From contig NZ_FNWH01000006.1 of the NCBI RefSeq assembly GCF_900106585.1, forward strand, positions 496,001-560,000: a DNA stretch of 64,000 nt, written 5' to 3'. Positions 20,280 to 28,234 of the stretch are shown in pieces. Every line of letters begins with the position of its first letter. The stretch's first letter is position 1. The stretch is from Acidaminococcus timonensis. Its GTDB lineage: Bacteria > Bacillota > Negativicutes > Acidaminococcales > Acidaminococcaceae. A program made the position numbers and the translations under genes. Below the pieces are notes generated by a model. That model was not told the origin of the DNA. It saw only the letters and a program-made list of their open reading frames with translations, and did no database searches.

Positions 20280-20972
20280 ATGGTCTGTCACAGCACGAAA
20301 GAGAAGTTCTTCATGTTCCTGGTGTGCCTGATTGTGGGAACCATGATTTCCAGCCAGTTCCGCAGTGCAGAACACGCCCGGCAGAGCGTGAACCAGCAGC
20401 GGGCGGAAGATCTGGCGGAAAAACTGAAGAACGCACAGAAAGAGAACAAGGAGCTGTCCAATAAACTGGAAGAGCTGGAAGTCCAGGGGGCGGGCGGGGA
20501 TTCCAAGGTCCTGAACGATCTGAAGATCAAGGCCGGTGAAGTTCCCCTGACCGGGCCCGGCGTGATTGTCACGGTGGACGACAGCCAGGTGAAACCCAAG
20601 AACGGGGAGAACCCCAATCTGTATGTGATCCACGACGATGATCTGCTGCGGCTGCTCAATGAACTGCGGGCCGCCGGGGCGGAAGCCATCGCCCTGAACA
20701 GGGAGCGGCTGCTGGATGTTTCTGAAGTCCGCTGTGCCGGACCCACTGTTTCCGTGAATAACACCCGGTTCACCCCGCCCTACGAAATCCGGGCCATCGG
20801 TGATCCCAAAACCCTGGAAAGTGCCCTCCGGCTGCGGGGCGGCGTGGTGGAAACCCTGAAGTTCTGGGGCATCACGGTGAACGTGAAACGCAGCGACAAG
20901 GTGAAGGTGCCTGCCTTCAAGGGCACCCGGCATTTTGAATATGCCAGACCGGAAGAAGGGGGCCAGCAATGA
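20280..20972 (+). CDS. DUF881 family membrane-anchored protein
   Basis: 230 residues. One N-terminal transmembrane segment (about residues 10-25), then a coiled coil rich in Glu/Lys (RAEDLAEKLKNAQKENKELS), then the DUF881 domain with LTGPGVIVTVDDSQV and YVIHDDDLLRLLNELRAAGAEAIALN. This family (YlxX/YlxW-like in Bacillus) regularly sits between ftsQ and ftsZ in Firmicutes, but its function is not defined. A TAAGGAGAGG site precedes the ATG and the end overlaps the next gene by 4 bp. Confidence 0.88.
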   Translation: MVCHSTKEKFFMFLVCLIVGTMISSQFRSAEHARQSVNQQRAEDLAEKLKNAQKENKELSNKLEELEVQGAGGDSKVLNDLKIKAGEVPLTGPGVIVTVDDSQVKPKNGENPNLYVIHDDDLLRLLNELRAAGAEAIALNRERLLDVSEVRCAGPTVSVNNTRFTPPYEIRAIGDPKTLESALRLRGGVVETLKFWGITVNVKRSDKVKVPAFKGTRHFEYARPEEGGQQ

Positions 20973-21295
20973 TTTATGCACTCATTGGATTGGCGGCCGG
21001 CATCGCACTGGGAGCGTATCTGCCGGTGGTGCCGCCCGGATACAGCAAGCTGGTGGCCGTGGCCTTCATGGCCTGCCTGGATTCCGCCTTCGGGGGATAC
21101 CGGTCCAGCCTGGAAAAGCACTTCAACTACAAGATCTTCGTCAGCGGCTTCTTTGCCAATGGGATCTTTGCCGCGGTGCTGTGCTATTTCGGGCTGAAAC
21201 TGGGCATCGACCTGTATTACGTGGCCCTGATCGCCTTCGGACTCAGGATCTTCAACAACATCGCCATCATCCGGCGGCTGCTCATGAGGATGTAG
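20969..21295 (+). CDS. sbp: small basic membrane protein (Sbp, DUF1290)
   Basis: 108 residues with three hydrophobic segments (about 2-20, 28-41 and 56-88). It matches the small basic protein family: AAGIALGAYLPVVPPGYSKLV, ACLDSAFGGYRSSLEK, FVSGFFANG and LRIFNNIAIIRRLL. It commonly accompanies DUF881 upstream of ftsZ; the molecular role is unknown. It overlaps the DUF881 gene by 4 bp, so the two are probably co-translated. Confidence 0.88.
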   Translation: MIYALIGLAAGIALGAYLPVVPPGYSKLVAVAFMACLDSAFGGYRSSLEKHFNYKIFVSGFFANGIFAAVLCYFGLKLGIDLYYVALIAFGLRIFNNIAIIRRLLMRM

Positions 21296-21395
21296 GGGAT
21301 CCTGCCGGTCACTGGCCACAGGCCGCCGGCAGGGGATTCCCTGGAGAAAAGTTGTAAAAATTTCCGTAAAATAGGATGAAATATTCGCGGTGAAA

Positions 21396-21404
21396 TGGTA
21401 TACT
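21396..21404 (+). promoter_or_regulatory. probable ftsZ promoter (extended -10)
   Basis: TGGTATACT (21396-21404) is an extended -10 (TGn-TATACT) in the 175-bp gap between sbp and ftsZ, ~66 bp before the ftsZ start. No convincing -35 is present, as is usual for extended -10 promoters. Read-through from the upstream cluster is also possible. Confidence 0.6.
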
Positions 21405-21470
21405 AAGTTATACGAGTGTAAATAAGAGGTTTTTGATCTTATCACACAATAGATGAGGAGGACCAGCAAT

Positions 21471-22595
21471 ATGTTCGAGGCAGACAACAAAGATACGACG
21501 TTGGAACAGCCCCTGGAAAAAATCAAAGTCATTGGCGTCGGTGGCGGCGGTAACAATGCAGTTGACCGCATGATCGAAGCCGGACTGCAGGGTGTTGAAT
21601 TCATCGCCGTGAACTGCGATGCGCAGCAACTGAAAAAATCCAGCGCCCCCACCAAGATCCAGATCGGTGAGGACGAAACCAGAGGCCTGGGTGCAGGGGC
21701 CAACCCTGAAGTGGGTGAAAAATCTGCAGAAGAATCCAAGGATGTCCTGGCTGAAGCCGTCAAGGGCGCAGACATGGTGTTCATTACCGCTGGTATGGGT
21801 GGTGGTACCGGTACCGGTGCTGCCCATGTGGTGGCCGAAATGGCCAAACAGGCTGGCGCTCTGACGGTGGGCGTTGTGACGAAACCCTTCTCCTTCGAAG
21901 GCCGTCGCCGTTTCAATGTGGCCGAACAGGGCATTGCGAACCTGAAAGCCAAGGTGGATGCGCTGATCACCATCCCCAATGACCGTCTGCTGCAGGTTGT
22001 GGACAAACGGACTTCCATGAAGGACGCTTTCAAACTGGCCGACGAAGTGCTGCGTCAGGGCGTGCAGGGTATCTCTGATCTGATCAGTGTGCCCGGCCTG
22101 ATCAATGTGGACTTCAACGACGTGAAGGCGGTTATGACCAACGCCGGTTCTGCCATGATGGGTATCGGCACTGCCAAAGGGGACGAAGGCGCTGCGGCCG
22201 CTGCCGAAAATGCTGTAAAGAGCCCGCTGCTGGATTCCACCATCGAAGGTGCCAAGGGCGTGCTGCTGAACATCACCGGCGGCCCCAACCTGAGCCTGAT
22301 GGATGTGAACGAAGCCAGCAAGATCATCACCGATGTGGTGGACCCCGATGCCATCATCATCTTCGGTGCCAACATCGACGAAAACATGGAAGACGAAATC
22401 CGTGTCACCGTAATCGCTACCGGTGTGGATGACGGCAAGACCCAGGCCAACCCGGGCCCCAAACCGTCTTCCTTTGTGAAGCCTGAAACCAGCACCAGCC
22501 GTCTGACCAAGGCCGCTGAAACCGCTGCCAGCTCCAAGGTGAGCAGCTTCACCAATCCCACTTCGGAGATTCCGCCCTGGATCCGCAACAAATAA
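21471..22595 (+). CDS. ftsZ: cell division GTPase FtsZ
   Basis: 374 residues from the ATG at 21471, which has GAGGAGGA upstream (21455-21462); an in-frame ATG at 21453 would lie in the ribosome-binding site. FtsZ polymerises into the Z-ring. The tubulin signature [18 protein letters not shown] is at about residues 105-122, with [15 protein letters not shown] at the N-terminal nucleotide site. The C-terminal peptide [10 protein letters not shown] is the partner-binding tail. ftsA, often directly upstream, is absent; SepF or another anchor may act instead (inference). Confidence 0.98.
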   Translation: MFEADNKDTTLEQPLEKIKVIGVGGGGNNAVDRMIEAGLQGVEFIAVNCDAQQLKKSSAPTKIQIGEDETRGLGAGANPEVGEKSAEESKDVLAEAVKGADMVFITAGMGGGTGTGAAHVVAEMAKQAGALTVGVVTKPFSFEGRRRFNVAEQGIANLKAKVDALITIPNDRLLQVVDKRTSMKDAFKLADEVLRQGVQGISDLISVPGLINVDFNDVKAVMTNAGSAMMGIGTAKGDEGAAAAAENAVKSPLLDSTIEGAKGVLLNITGGPNLSLMDVNEASKIITDVVDPDAIIIFGANIDENMEDEIRVTVIATGVDDGKTQANPGPKPSSFVKPETSTSRLTKAAETAASSKVSSFTNPTSEIPPWIRNK

Positions 22596-22614
22596 GGAAC
22601 TGGGGGTGTAGGTT

Positions 22615-23079
22615 ATGAAATGTCCATTTTGTGGCAGCGAAGATAGCCGAGTCATCGATTCCCGTTCCGTTGAAGAGGGGGCGTCCATCCGGCGTCGAAG
22701 AGAATGTCCCCATTGTGGACGGCGTTTCACGACTTACGAAAAATATGAACAGATTCCGCTCCTGGTCATCAAACGGGATGGCCGGCGGGAAATGTTCGAC
22801 AGCAAGAAAATCCTGGCTGGACTGCTGCGGGCCTTTGAAAAACGGCCCTTCACCTACGAACAGATCCAGAGCCTGACCAACCAGATCGAAAACGAGATCA
22901 GGGCCTCCGGTGAAAACGAAGTGAAAAGTACCCGGATCGGCGAGGTGGTCATGGCCCATCTGGAAAAGATCGACCAGATCGCCTATGTGCGGTTCGCCTC
23001 GGTGTACCGCCAGTTCGCTGATGTGAACAGCTTCATGCAGGAAATCCAGAATATGCTGGACAAAGGAAAACAAAAATAA
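22615..23079 (+). CDS. nrdR: ribonucleotide reductase repressor NrdR
   Basis: 154 residues. N-terminal zinc ribbon with CPFCGS and ECPHCGRRF, followed by an ATP-cone domain (LVIKRDGRREMFDSKKILAGL). NrdR senses ATP/dATP and represses ribonucleotide reductase genes. NrdR often follows ftsZ in Negativicutes and Clostridia. GGGGGTGTAGG precedes the start. The gene ends at a strong bidirectional terminator. Confidence 0.97.
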   Translation: MKCPFCGSEDSRVIDSRSVEEGASIRRRRECPHCGRRFTTYEKYEQIPLLVIKRDGRREMFDSKKILAGLLRAFEKRPFTYEQIQSLTNQIENEIRASGENEVKSTRIGEVVMAHLEKIDQIAYVRFASVYRQFADVNSFMQEIQNMLDKGKQK

Positions 23080-23123
23080 GCAAAAAAATAAGACTGTCGT
23101 ACGACAGCCTTATTTTTTTGCTT
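23078..23123. terminator. bidirectional terminator after nrdR
   Basis: A long perfect inverted repeat: AAGCAAAAAAATAAG (23078-23092) with CTTATTTTTTTGCTT (23109-23123), enclosing a CTGTCGTACGACAG core. It works for nrdR on + and for the convergent secreted-protein gene on -. Confidence 0.92.
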
Positions 23124-23607
23124 ATTTCTTTGTCTCCACCAGCCTTGCCATCCGGCTCTGTAACAGGTCGCCGGCGCTCAGGGTTTCCGGGGTCTTCCAC
23201 CAGGCCAGGGAGTATCTGGGATTGTGCAGGAACCCGCTGCCCGCAGGCGAACCGATATCCACGGGCGTTACCCAGCTGAACAGGGTCAGATTGGGCTTGA
23301 ACACAGGCAGGTTCGCGGGCAGTGTGGAAACGGTGCCCGTCATGGGCTGCACAATGGGACGCAGGGGAATGGGGTTCATCCGTACCGGGCGCATGCTCTG
23401 TACGGGGGCGTGTACGGGGGCCGTCATGGGAGTGGGAATGGTGCCCGGCTTTTGATAGTCGCCGATGGGCACTGTAGGACGGGGTACCGTCGCACCGATC
23501 CGTCCCGGTTTTGGCACATGGATGGCGCCTGCCGCCAGAGCCGATCCGCAGAAGGAAGCGACCGCCATCAGCGTCAGCAAAACTCGTGACCAGAAAGAAT
23601 GTTTCAT
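23122..23607 (-). CDS. predicted exported proline-rich protein, unknown function
   Basis: 161 residues from the minus-strand ATG at 23607 (AGAGGTG upstream; a GTG 9 bp earlier would overlap that site). A signal peptide is evident: MKHSFWSRVLLTLMAVASF, then CGSALAAGA with an AxA-type cleavage site near residue 28. The mature part is rich in Pro, Val and Ile with repeated PxP and RPxP motifs (GRIGATVPRPTVPIGDYQ, PVHAPVQSMRPVRMNPIPLR). I do not recognise a domain. It stands alone, convergent to nrdR. It could be an envelope-associated linker protein. Confidence 0.7.
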   Translation of the reverse strand: MKHSFWSRVLLTLMAVASFCGSALAAGAIHVPKPGRIGATVPRPTVPIGDYQKPGTIPTPMTAPVHAPVQSMRPVRMNPIPLRPIVQPMTGTVSTLPANLPVFKPNLTLFSWVTPVDIGSPAGSGFLHNPRYSLAWWKTPETLSAGDLLQSRMARLVETKK

Positions 23608-23660
23608 GGGTATCACCTCTTTTCTTTATTATAGCATAATTATTTAGTGAAGAGATACTT

Positions 23661-23790
23661 TGTCCTTCCCTGAAAGGGAAGGGGGACCAGCCAAGTGGCT
23701 GGTGGATGGGTCATAAACTGAGTGTATGATGTAAATTGGGGGTGAGACCCCCTACCCGCAAGCGGGGCCTTTCCCCCTTTCAGGGGGACA
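23661..23790. repeat. MITE-like intergenic element, copy 2
   Basis: About 130 bp with inverted ends: TGTCCTTCCCTGAAAGGGAA on the left and CCCCCTTTCAGGGGGACA on the right. Inside are GGTCCC-type and CCAGCCAAGTGGCTGG palindromes. It shares ends and layout with 10209-10332. It has no coding capacity and lies in the divergent gap before the purine operon. Confidence 0.8.
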
Positions 23791-23822
23791 CATCTTCCTA
23801 CCGGCTGTCACATTCTCTGCGG

Positions 23823-23896
23823 TATCGAACAATAGTGTAACTTCTGTTATAAAAGTTCGATAAAACATTGACAGCGCACCGGTCCGTTGATAGAAT
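23823..23896 (+). promoter_or_regulatory. PurBox pair and promoter of the purine operon
   Basis: TATCGAAC (23823-23830) and its exact inverse GTTCGATA (23855-23862) are separated by 24 bp. This equals two 14-bp PurBoxes (core CGAAC) with the 16-bp spacing known for Bacillus-type PurR sites. Immediately downstream are TTGACA (23868-23873), a 17-bp spacer and TAGAAT (23891-23896). Repression of purE-D by a PurR-like, PRPP-sensing regulator is inferred; the regulator gene is not in this window. Confidence 0.8.
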
Positions 23897-23962
23897 AAAG
23901 GTATAACGATTATCGTGGTGATTTGGCTCTTCGGAGCTTGCAATTCTTGGAGGTGCGCACTT

Positions 23963-24466
23963 ATGAAAGTAGCAATGATCATGGGAAGCAATTCGGATTG
24001 GCCGGTACTGGAACCTGCAGAAAAGGTGCTGAAAGAATTCGGCATTGAGGTGGAAGTTGTGGTGGCCAGCGCCCATCGTACGCCGGAACTGGTGAAGGAA
24101 TTCGCCAGCGGTGCCCGGGACCGGGGTGTGGAAGCCATCATTGCAGCTGCCGGTGCTGCGGCTCATCTGGGCGGTGTGATCGCTGCCTATACCACCCTGC
24201 CGGTCATCGGTATTCCCATCAATGCTACTCCGCTGAACGGCATGGATTCCCTGCTGAGTTTCGTCCAGATGCCCTCCGGGATCCCTGTGGCCACCATGGC
24301 CATCAACGGAGCCAAGAACGCTGCCATCTTCGCTGTGGAAATCCTGGCCGGCAAGTATCCGGAACTGGTGACCAAACTGGCAGACTACAGAAAGAAGATG
24401 CAGGAAGAAGTCAAGGCAAAAGGAGAAAAGCTGGCCCAGGCCAGAGCTGCTGCTGCCAAAGCCTGA
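23963..24466 (+). CDS. purE: N5-carboxyaminoimidazole ribonucleotide mutase (PurE)
   Basis: 167 residues from the ATG at 23963 (TTGGAGGTG upstream); an earlier in-frame ATG at 23915 would add an atypical 16-residue leader. The class I motif [13 protein letters not shown] is at the N-terminus; the [13 protein letters not shown] segment and [22 protein letters not shown] complete the active site. It isomerises N5-CAIR to CAIR. No purK is adjacent. First gene of the operon. Confidence 0.96.
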   Translation: MKVAMIMGSNSDWPVLEPAEKVLKEFGIEVEVVVASAHRTPELVKEFASGARDRGVEAIIAAAGAAAHLGGVIAAYTTLPVIGIPINATPLNGMDSLLSFVQMPSGIPVATMAINGAKNAAIFAVEILAGKYPELVTKLADYRKKMQEEVKAKGEKLAQARAAAAKA

Positions 24467-24481
24467 GAAACGGGAGGAACT

Positions 24482-25924
24482 ATGGGGGACAACTTTTTCG
24501 CGGAAGACAAGCTGCATGAAGAATGCGGCGTCTTCGGGATCTATTCCAAGAACGATGATGTGGCTCTGAACACCTACTGGGGCCTGTTCGCACTGCAGCA
24601 CCGGGGCCAGGAAAGCGCCGGCATCGCTGTGACTGACGGCAAGCACATGCATATCAAGAAGGGCATGGGCCTGGTGAACGATGTGTTCAAGGATGGGCTG
24701 AAAGGCCTGGACGGATACATTGCCTGCGGCCACGTCCGCTATTCCACCACAGGTGCCAGCATGAGCTACAATGTGCAGCCCCTGAAGGTGTATTATGACG
24801 GGGGCAATCTGGCCATGGCCCACAACGGCAATCTGACCAATGCCGCCCAGCTGCGGAAGGAACTGGCCGCAGACGGGGTGGTGTTCCAGACCACCATTGA
24901 CAGTGAAGTGGTACCGACCCTGATCGCCCGCAGTCGCAAGAAGACCCTGCCCGAACGGGTGGCCGAAGCGGCGGATACCATTGAGGGTGCCTTTGCCATC
25001 CTGGTGATGAATGACAGCCAGCTGATCGCTTTCCGGGATCGGTACGGGTTCCGGCCCCTGTGCCTGGGACGCCTGGATCACGGCTGGGTGGTGGCCAGTG
25101 AAACCTGCGCCCTGGATCTGGTGGGGGCCCACTATGTACGGGATGTGAAACCCGGCGAAATGATCGTCATCGACGATCCGGATGCGGAACCCAGGAGCAT
25201 CATGTACAGCACCCATACGCCGGTCCACCGTGCCCACTGCATCTTCGAATATGTCTATTTCGCCCGTCCCGATTCTATCATCGACGGAGAAAGTGTATAC
25301 CAGGCCCGTCTGAACATGGGCCGCATCCTGGCCCGGGAAACCCGGGACATCAAGGCGGACATCGTGATCTCCGTGCCTGATTCCGGGACCCCGGCCGCCA
25401 TCGGCTATGGCCTGGAAGCCGGCATCCCCTTTGTGGAAGGGCTGACCAAAAACAAATACATCGGCCGTACCTTCATCCAGCCTACCCAGAAACAGCGGCT
25501 GAATGCAGTGAAGCTGAAGCTGAACGTGAACCGCAGCCTGGTGGAAGGCAAATCAGTGGTCATGGTGGATGACTCTATTGTACGGGGCACCACCAGCGGA
25601 AAGATCGTCCAGCTGCTGCGGGATAACGGAGCCAGGGCGGTGCACGTGTGCATCAGCTCGCCTCCTGTGATGGATTCCTGCTATTACGGCATCGACACGT
25701 CCGAACGGAAGGAACTGATCGCCGCCAGCAGGACGGAAGAAGAAATCCGGCAGTACATCAAGGCCGACAGCCTCCATTACATCACCATGGAAGGCCTGCG
25801 CCAGAGCCTGTCCGTATTGAAACCTGACGATATGTGCTATGCCTGCTTCAATTCCAGATATCCGGATGGAGCAGATGAACTGATGAAAAAAGGGTCCAAG
25901 TTACAATTTGAAATGGGTTGCTAA
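24482..25924 (+). CDS. purF: amidophosphoribosyltransferase
   Basis: 480 residues. It commits PRPP to purine synthesis. A 14-residue propeptide precedes the N-terminal nucleophile Cys15 in EECGVFGIY, as in the Bacillus-type, iron-sulfur enzyme. Glutaminase motifs LQHRGQESAGIAV and HNGNLTNA follow, and the PRPP site VVMVDDSIVRGTTSG is near residue 360. CIFEYVYFARPDS and the late DMCYACFNSRYP cysteines fit the [4Fe-4S] ligand set. GGGAGGAAC precedes the ATG. Confidence 0.97.
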   Translation: MGDNFFAEDKLHEECGVFGIYSKNDDVALNTYWGLFALQHRGQESAGIAVTDGKHMHIKKGMGLVNDVFKDGLKGLDGYIACGHVRYSTTGASMSYNVQPLKVYYDGGNLAMAHNGNLTNAAQLRKELAADGVVFQTTIDSEVVPTLIARSRKKTLPERVAEAADTIEGAFAILVMNDSQLIAFRDRYGFRPLCLGRLDHGWVVASETCALDLVGAHYVRDVKPGEMIVIDDPDAEPRSIMYSTHTPVHRAHCIFEYVYFARPDSIIDGESVYQARLNMGRILARETRDIKADIVISVPDSGTPAAIGYGLEAGIPFVEGLTKNKYIGRTFIQPTQKQRLNAVKLKLNVNRSLVEGKSVVMVDDSIVRGTTSGKIVQLLRDNGARAVHVCISSPPVMDSCYYGIDTSERKELIAASRTEEEIRQYIKADSLHYITMEGLRQSLSVLKPDDMCYACFNSRYPDGADELMKKGSKLQFEMGC

Positions 25925-25936
25925 GGAGGAAACAGC

Positions 25937-26992
25937 GTGAGCGAGAAAAAGGTCATTACGTATGCAGATGCAGGGGTTAACATCGATGCAGGCAACAAAG
26001 CCGTTGAACTGATGAAGGACAGTGTCCGGGCTACCTATCGTCCGGAAGTCATCGGGGATCTGGGGGGCTTCGGCGGCCTGTTCGCCCTGGGCAGCAAATA
26101 CCAGGATCCGGTGCTGGTTTCCGGCACGGACGGTGTGGGCACCAAACTGAAGATTGCCTTTATGATGAACCGTCATGATACCATCGGCCAGGATGCAGTG
26201 GCCATGTGCGTAAACGATATCCTGGTACAGGGCGCGGAACCTCTGTTCTTCCTGGACTACATCGCCACTGCCAAGGTGGAATCCCAGAAGATTGCTGACA
26301 TCGTCAAGGGCGTGGCAAATGCCTGCAAGGAAAGCGGGTGCGCCCTGATCGGCGGTGAAACGGCTGAAATGGCCGGCTTCTATGCGAAAGACGAATACGA
26401 TATCGCCGGCTTCAGCGTGGGCGTGGTGGAACGGAGCAAGATGATCACCGGTGACAAGGTGAAGGCCGGCGACGTGCTGATCGGCCTGCCCTCCACAGGC
26501 GTACACTCTAACGGCTATTCCCTGGTGCGGAAGATCTGCTTCGAAGCACAGGGTATGACCGTGGACACCTATGTGCCGGAATTCGGCAAGACCCTGGGCG
26601 AAGAACTGCTGACACCCACCCGTCTGTATCCGAAGACCGTGCTGCCCATGATCCGCAACTTCGACCTCCACGGTCTGGTGCACATCACCGGCGGCGGTTT
26701 CTATGACAACATCCCCCGCATCCTGCCTGAAGACTGCGATGCTGAAGTGCATGCAGATGCCTGGGAAGTGCCTGTGGTCTTCAGAAAACTGCAGGAATGG
26801 GGCAATGTTCCCGATAAGGAAATGTACCGTACCTTCAACATGGGTGTAGGCATGGTGCTGGTGGTGGACGCCGGCGAAGCCGATGCCGTCCGCGCCTACC
26901 TGAAGGAACAGAACGAAACCTTCTACGAACTGGGTACTGTAATCCCCGGCACGAAGAAGACCGTAATGAAAGGCGGCGTGTTCGGTGACTAA
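25937..26992 (+). CDS. purM: phosphoribosylformylglycinamidine cyclo-ligase
   Basis: 351 residues, GTG start after AAGGAGGAAACAGC. It closes the imidazole ring to AIR with ATP. VSGTDGVGTKLKIAF near residue 63, GETAEMAGFY near residue 134 and LPSTGVHSNGYSLVR near residue 184 are the PurM fold signatures. It overlaps purN by 8 bp. Confidence 0.97.
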   Translation: MSEKKVITYADAGVNIDAGNKAVELMKDSVRATYRPEVIGDLGGFGGLFALGSKYQDPVLVSGTDGVGTKLKIAFMMNRHDTIGQDAVAMCVNDILVQGAEPLFFLDYIATAKVESQKIADIVKGVANACKESGCALIGGETAEMAGFYAKDEYDIAGFSVGVVERSKMITGDKVKAGDVLIGLPSTGVHSNGYSLVRKICFEAQGMTVDTYVPEFGKTLGEELLTPTRLYPKTVLPMIRNFDLHGLVHITGGGFYDNIPRILPEDCDAEVHADAWEVPVVFRKLQEWGNVPDKEMYRTFNMGVGMVLVVDAGEADAVRAYLKEQNETFYELGTVIPGTKKTVMKGGVFGD

Positions 26993-27596
26993 GCGGAAAA
27001 TCGGTGTACTGGTCAGCGGCCGGGGGAGCAATTTCCAGGCCGTGGCCGACAAGATCCAAAACGAAAATCTGCCCATCCAGATTGCCGTGGTGATTTCCGA
27101 CAGCCTCGAGGCCTATGCCCTGGAGCGGGCAGAAAAAATGGGGATTCCCCATGTGGCCATCGCCCGGCAGGATTATCCCGACAAGGCATCCTTCGAAGCC
27201 GCTATCGACAAGCGGCTGCGGGACGCAGAAGTGGAACTGGTGGTACTGGCCGGCTTCATGCGCATCCTGAGCGCTGATTTCGTCAACAGCTGGTACCATA
27301 AGATCATTAACATCCATCCGGCCCTGCTGCCTTCTTTCACCGGGCTGGACGCCCAGGGCCAGGCCCTGAACTACGGCGTGAAAATCGCCGGCTGCACCGT
27401 TCACTTTGTGGATGCCGGGATGGATACGGGGCCCATCATCATGCAGGCGGCAGTACCCGTACTGGATGAAGATACCCACGATACCCTGGCTGCCCGGATC
27501 CTGGTGCAGGAACATACCATCCTGCCGGAAGTGGTGAAACTGTGGTCTGAAGACCGGCTGACCGTCAACGGCCGGAAAGTGAAAATCCGGAAATAA
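26985..27596 (+). CDS. purN: phosphoribosylglycinamide formyltransferase
   Basis: 203 residues, GTG start inside purM. It transfers a formyl group from 10-formyl-THF to GAR. GVLVSGRGSNFQAV at the N-terminus binds GAR, and the catalytic Asn/His/Asp set is seen in INIHPALLPSF and VDAGMDTGPIIMQ. The RIS-type LAGFMRILSADFV segment is typical. purH begins 23 bp later. Confidence 0.96.
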   Translation: MTKRKIGVLVSGRGSNFQAVADKIQNENLPIQIAVVISDSLEAYALERAEKMGIPHVAIARQDYPDKASFEAAIDKRLRDAEVELVVLAGFMRILSADFVNSWYHKIINIHPALLPSFTGLDAQGQALNYGVKIAGCTVHFVDAGMDTGPIIMQAAVPVLDEDTHDTLAARILVQEHTILPEVVKLWSEDRLTVNGRKVKIRK

Positions 27597-27619
27597 TCCG
27601 GAATAAAGGAGAAAATCCC

Positions 27620-28222
27620 ATGTTCAAAAATATCCGTAGAGCATTACTGAGTGTTTCCGATAAGACCGGCATTGTGAAGCTGGGCTATTTCCTGAACAAC
27701 AACGGGGTGGAGATCATCTCCACCGGCGGCACCATGAAAGTGCTGCAGCAGGCCGGCGTGCCCTGCACCTACGTCAGTGACGTGACCGGGACCCCCGAAA
27801 TGATGGACGGCCGGGTCAAGACCCTGAACCCGAAGATCCACGGCGGCATCCTGGCTGTACGCAGCAACCCCCAGCACATGGAAGACATGAAGAAGAACGG
27901 CATTGAGCCCATCGACCTGGTGGTGGTGAACCTGTACCCCTTCGAACAGACCATCGCCAAACCTGACGTGACCGAAGCCGAAGCCATCGAAAACATCGAT
28001 ATCGGCGGTCCTGCCATGGTACGTGCCTCTGCCAAGAATTTCCATGATGTGGTGATTATCACCAACCCGGATCGGTATGAAGACCTGATCCATATGCTGA
28101 AGGAAAAAGGCGATGTGGACCAGAAGACCCGGAAGATGCTGGCCCAGGAAGCCTTTGACCATACGGCCAAATACGATACGGCCATTGCAGCGTATCTGAA
28201 AAAACAGCTGGACGCAGAATAA
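27620..28222 (+). CDS. purH: stand-alone IMP cyclohydrolase (N-terminal half of PurH)
   Basis: 200 residues. Usual bifunctional PurH is ~510 residues (MGS-like IMP cyclohydrolase plus AICAR transformylase). Here only the first domain exists: RALLSVSDKTGIVKLG, EIISTGGTMKVLQQAGV, DGRVKTLNPKIHGGIL, VNLYPFEQTI and ENIDIGGPAMVRASAKN. The protein ends cleanly with a stop, and purD follows 12 bp later with its own ribosome-binding site, so this is not an obvious truncation. A separate AICAR transformylase elsewhere in the genome is inferred. Confidence 0.9.
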   Translation: MFKNIRRALLSVSDKTGIVKLGYFLNNNGVEIISTGGTMKVLQQAGVPCTYVSDVTGTPEMMDGRVKTLNPKIHGGILAVRSNPQHMEDMKKNGIEPIDLVVVNLYPFEQTIAKPDVTEAEAIENIDIGGPAMVRASAKNFHDVVIITNPDRYEDLIHMLKEKGDVDQKTRKMLAQEAFDHTAKYDTAIAAYLKKQLDAE

Positions 28223-28234
28223 GGGAGTGAGACC

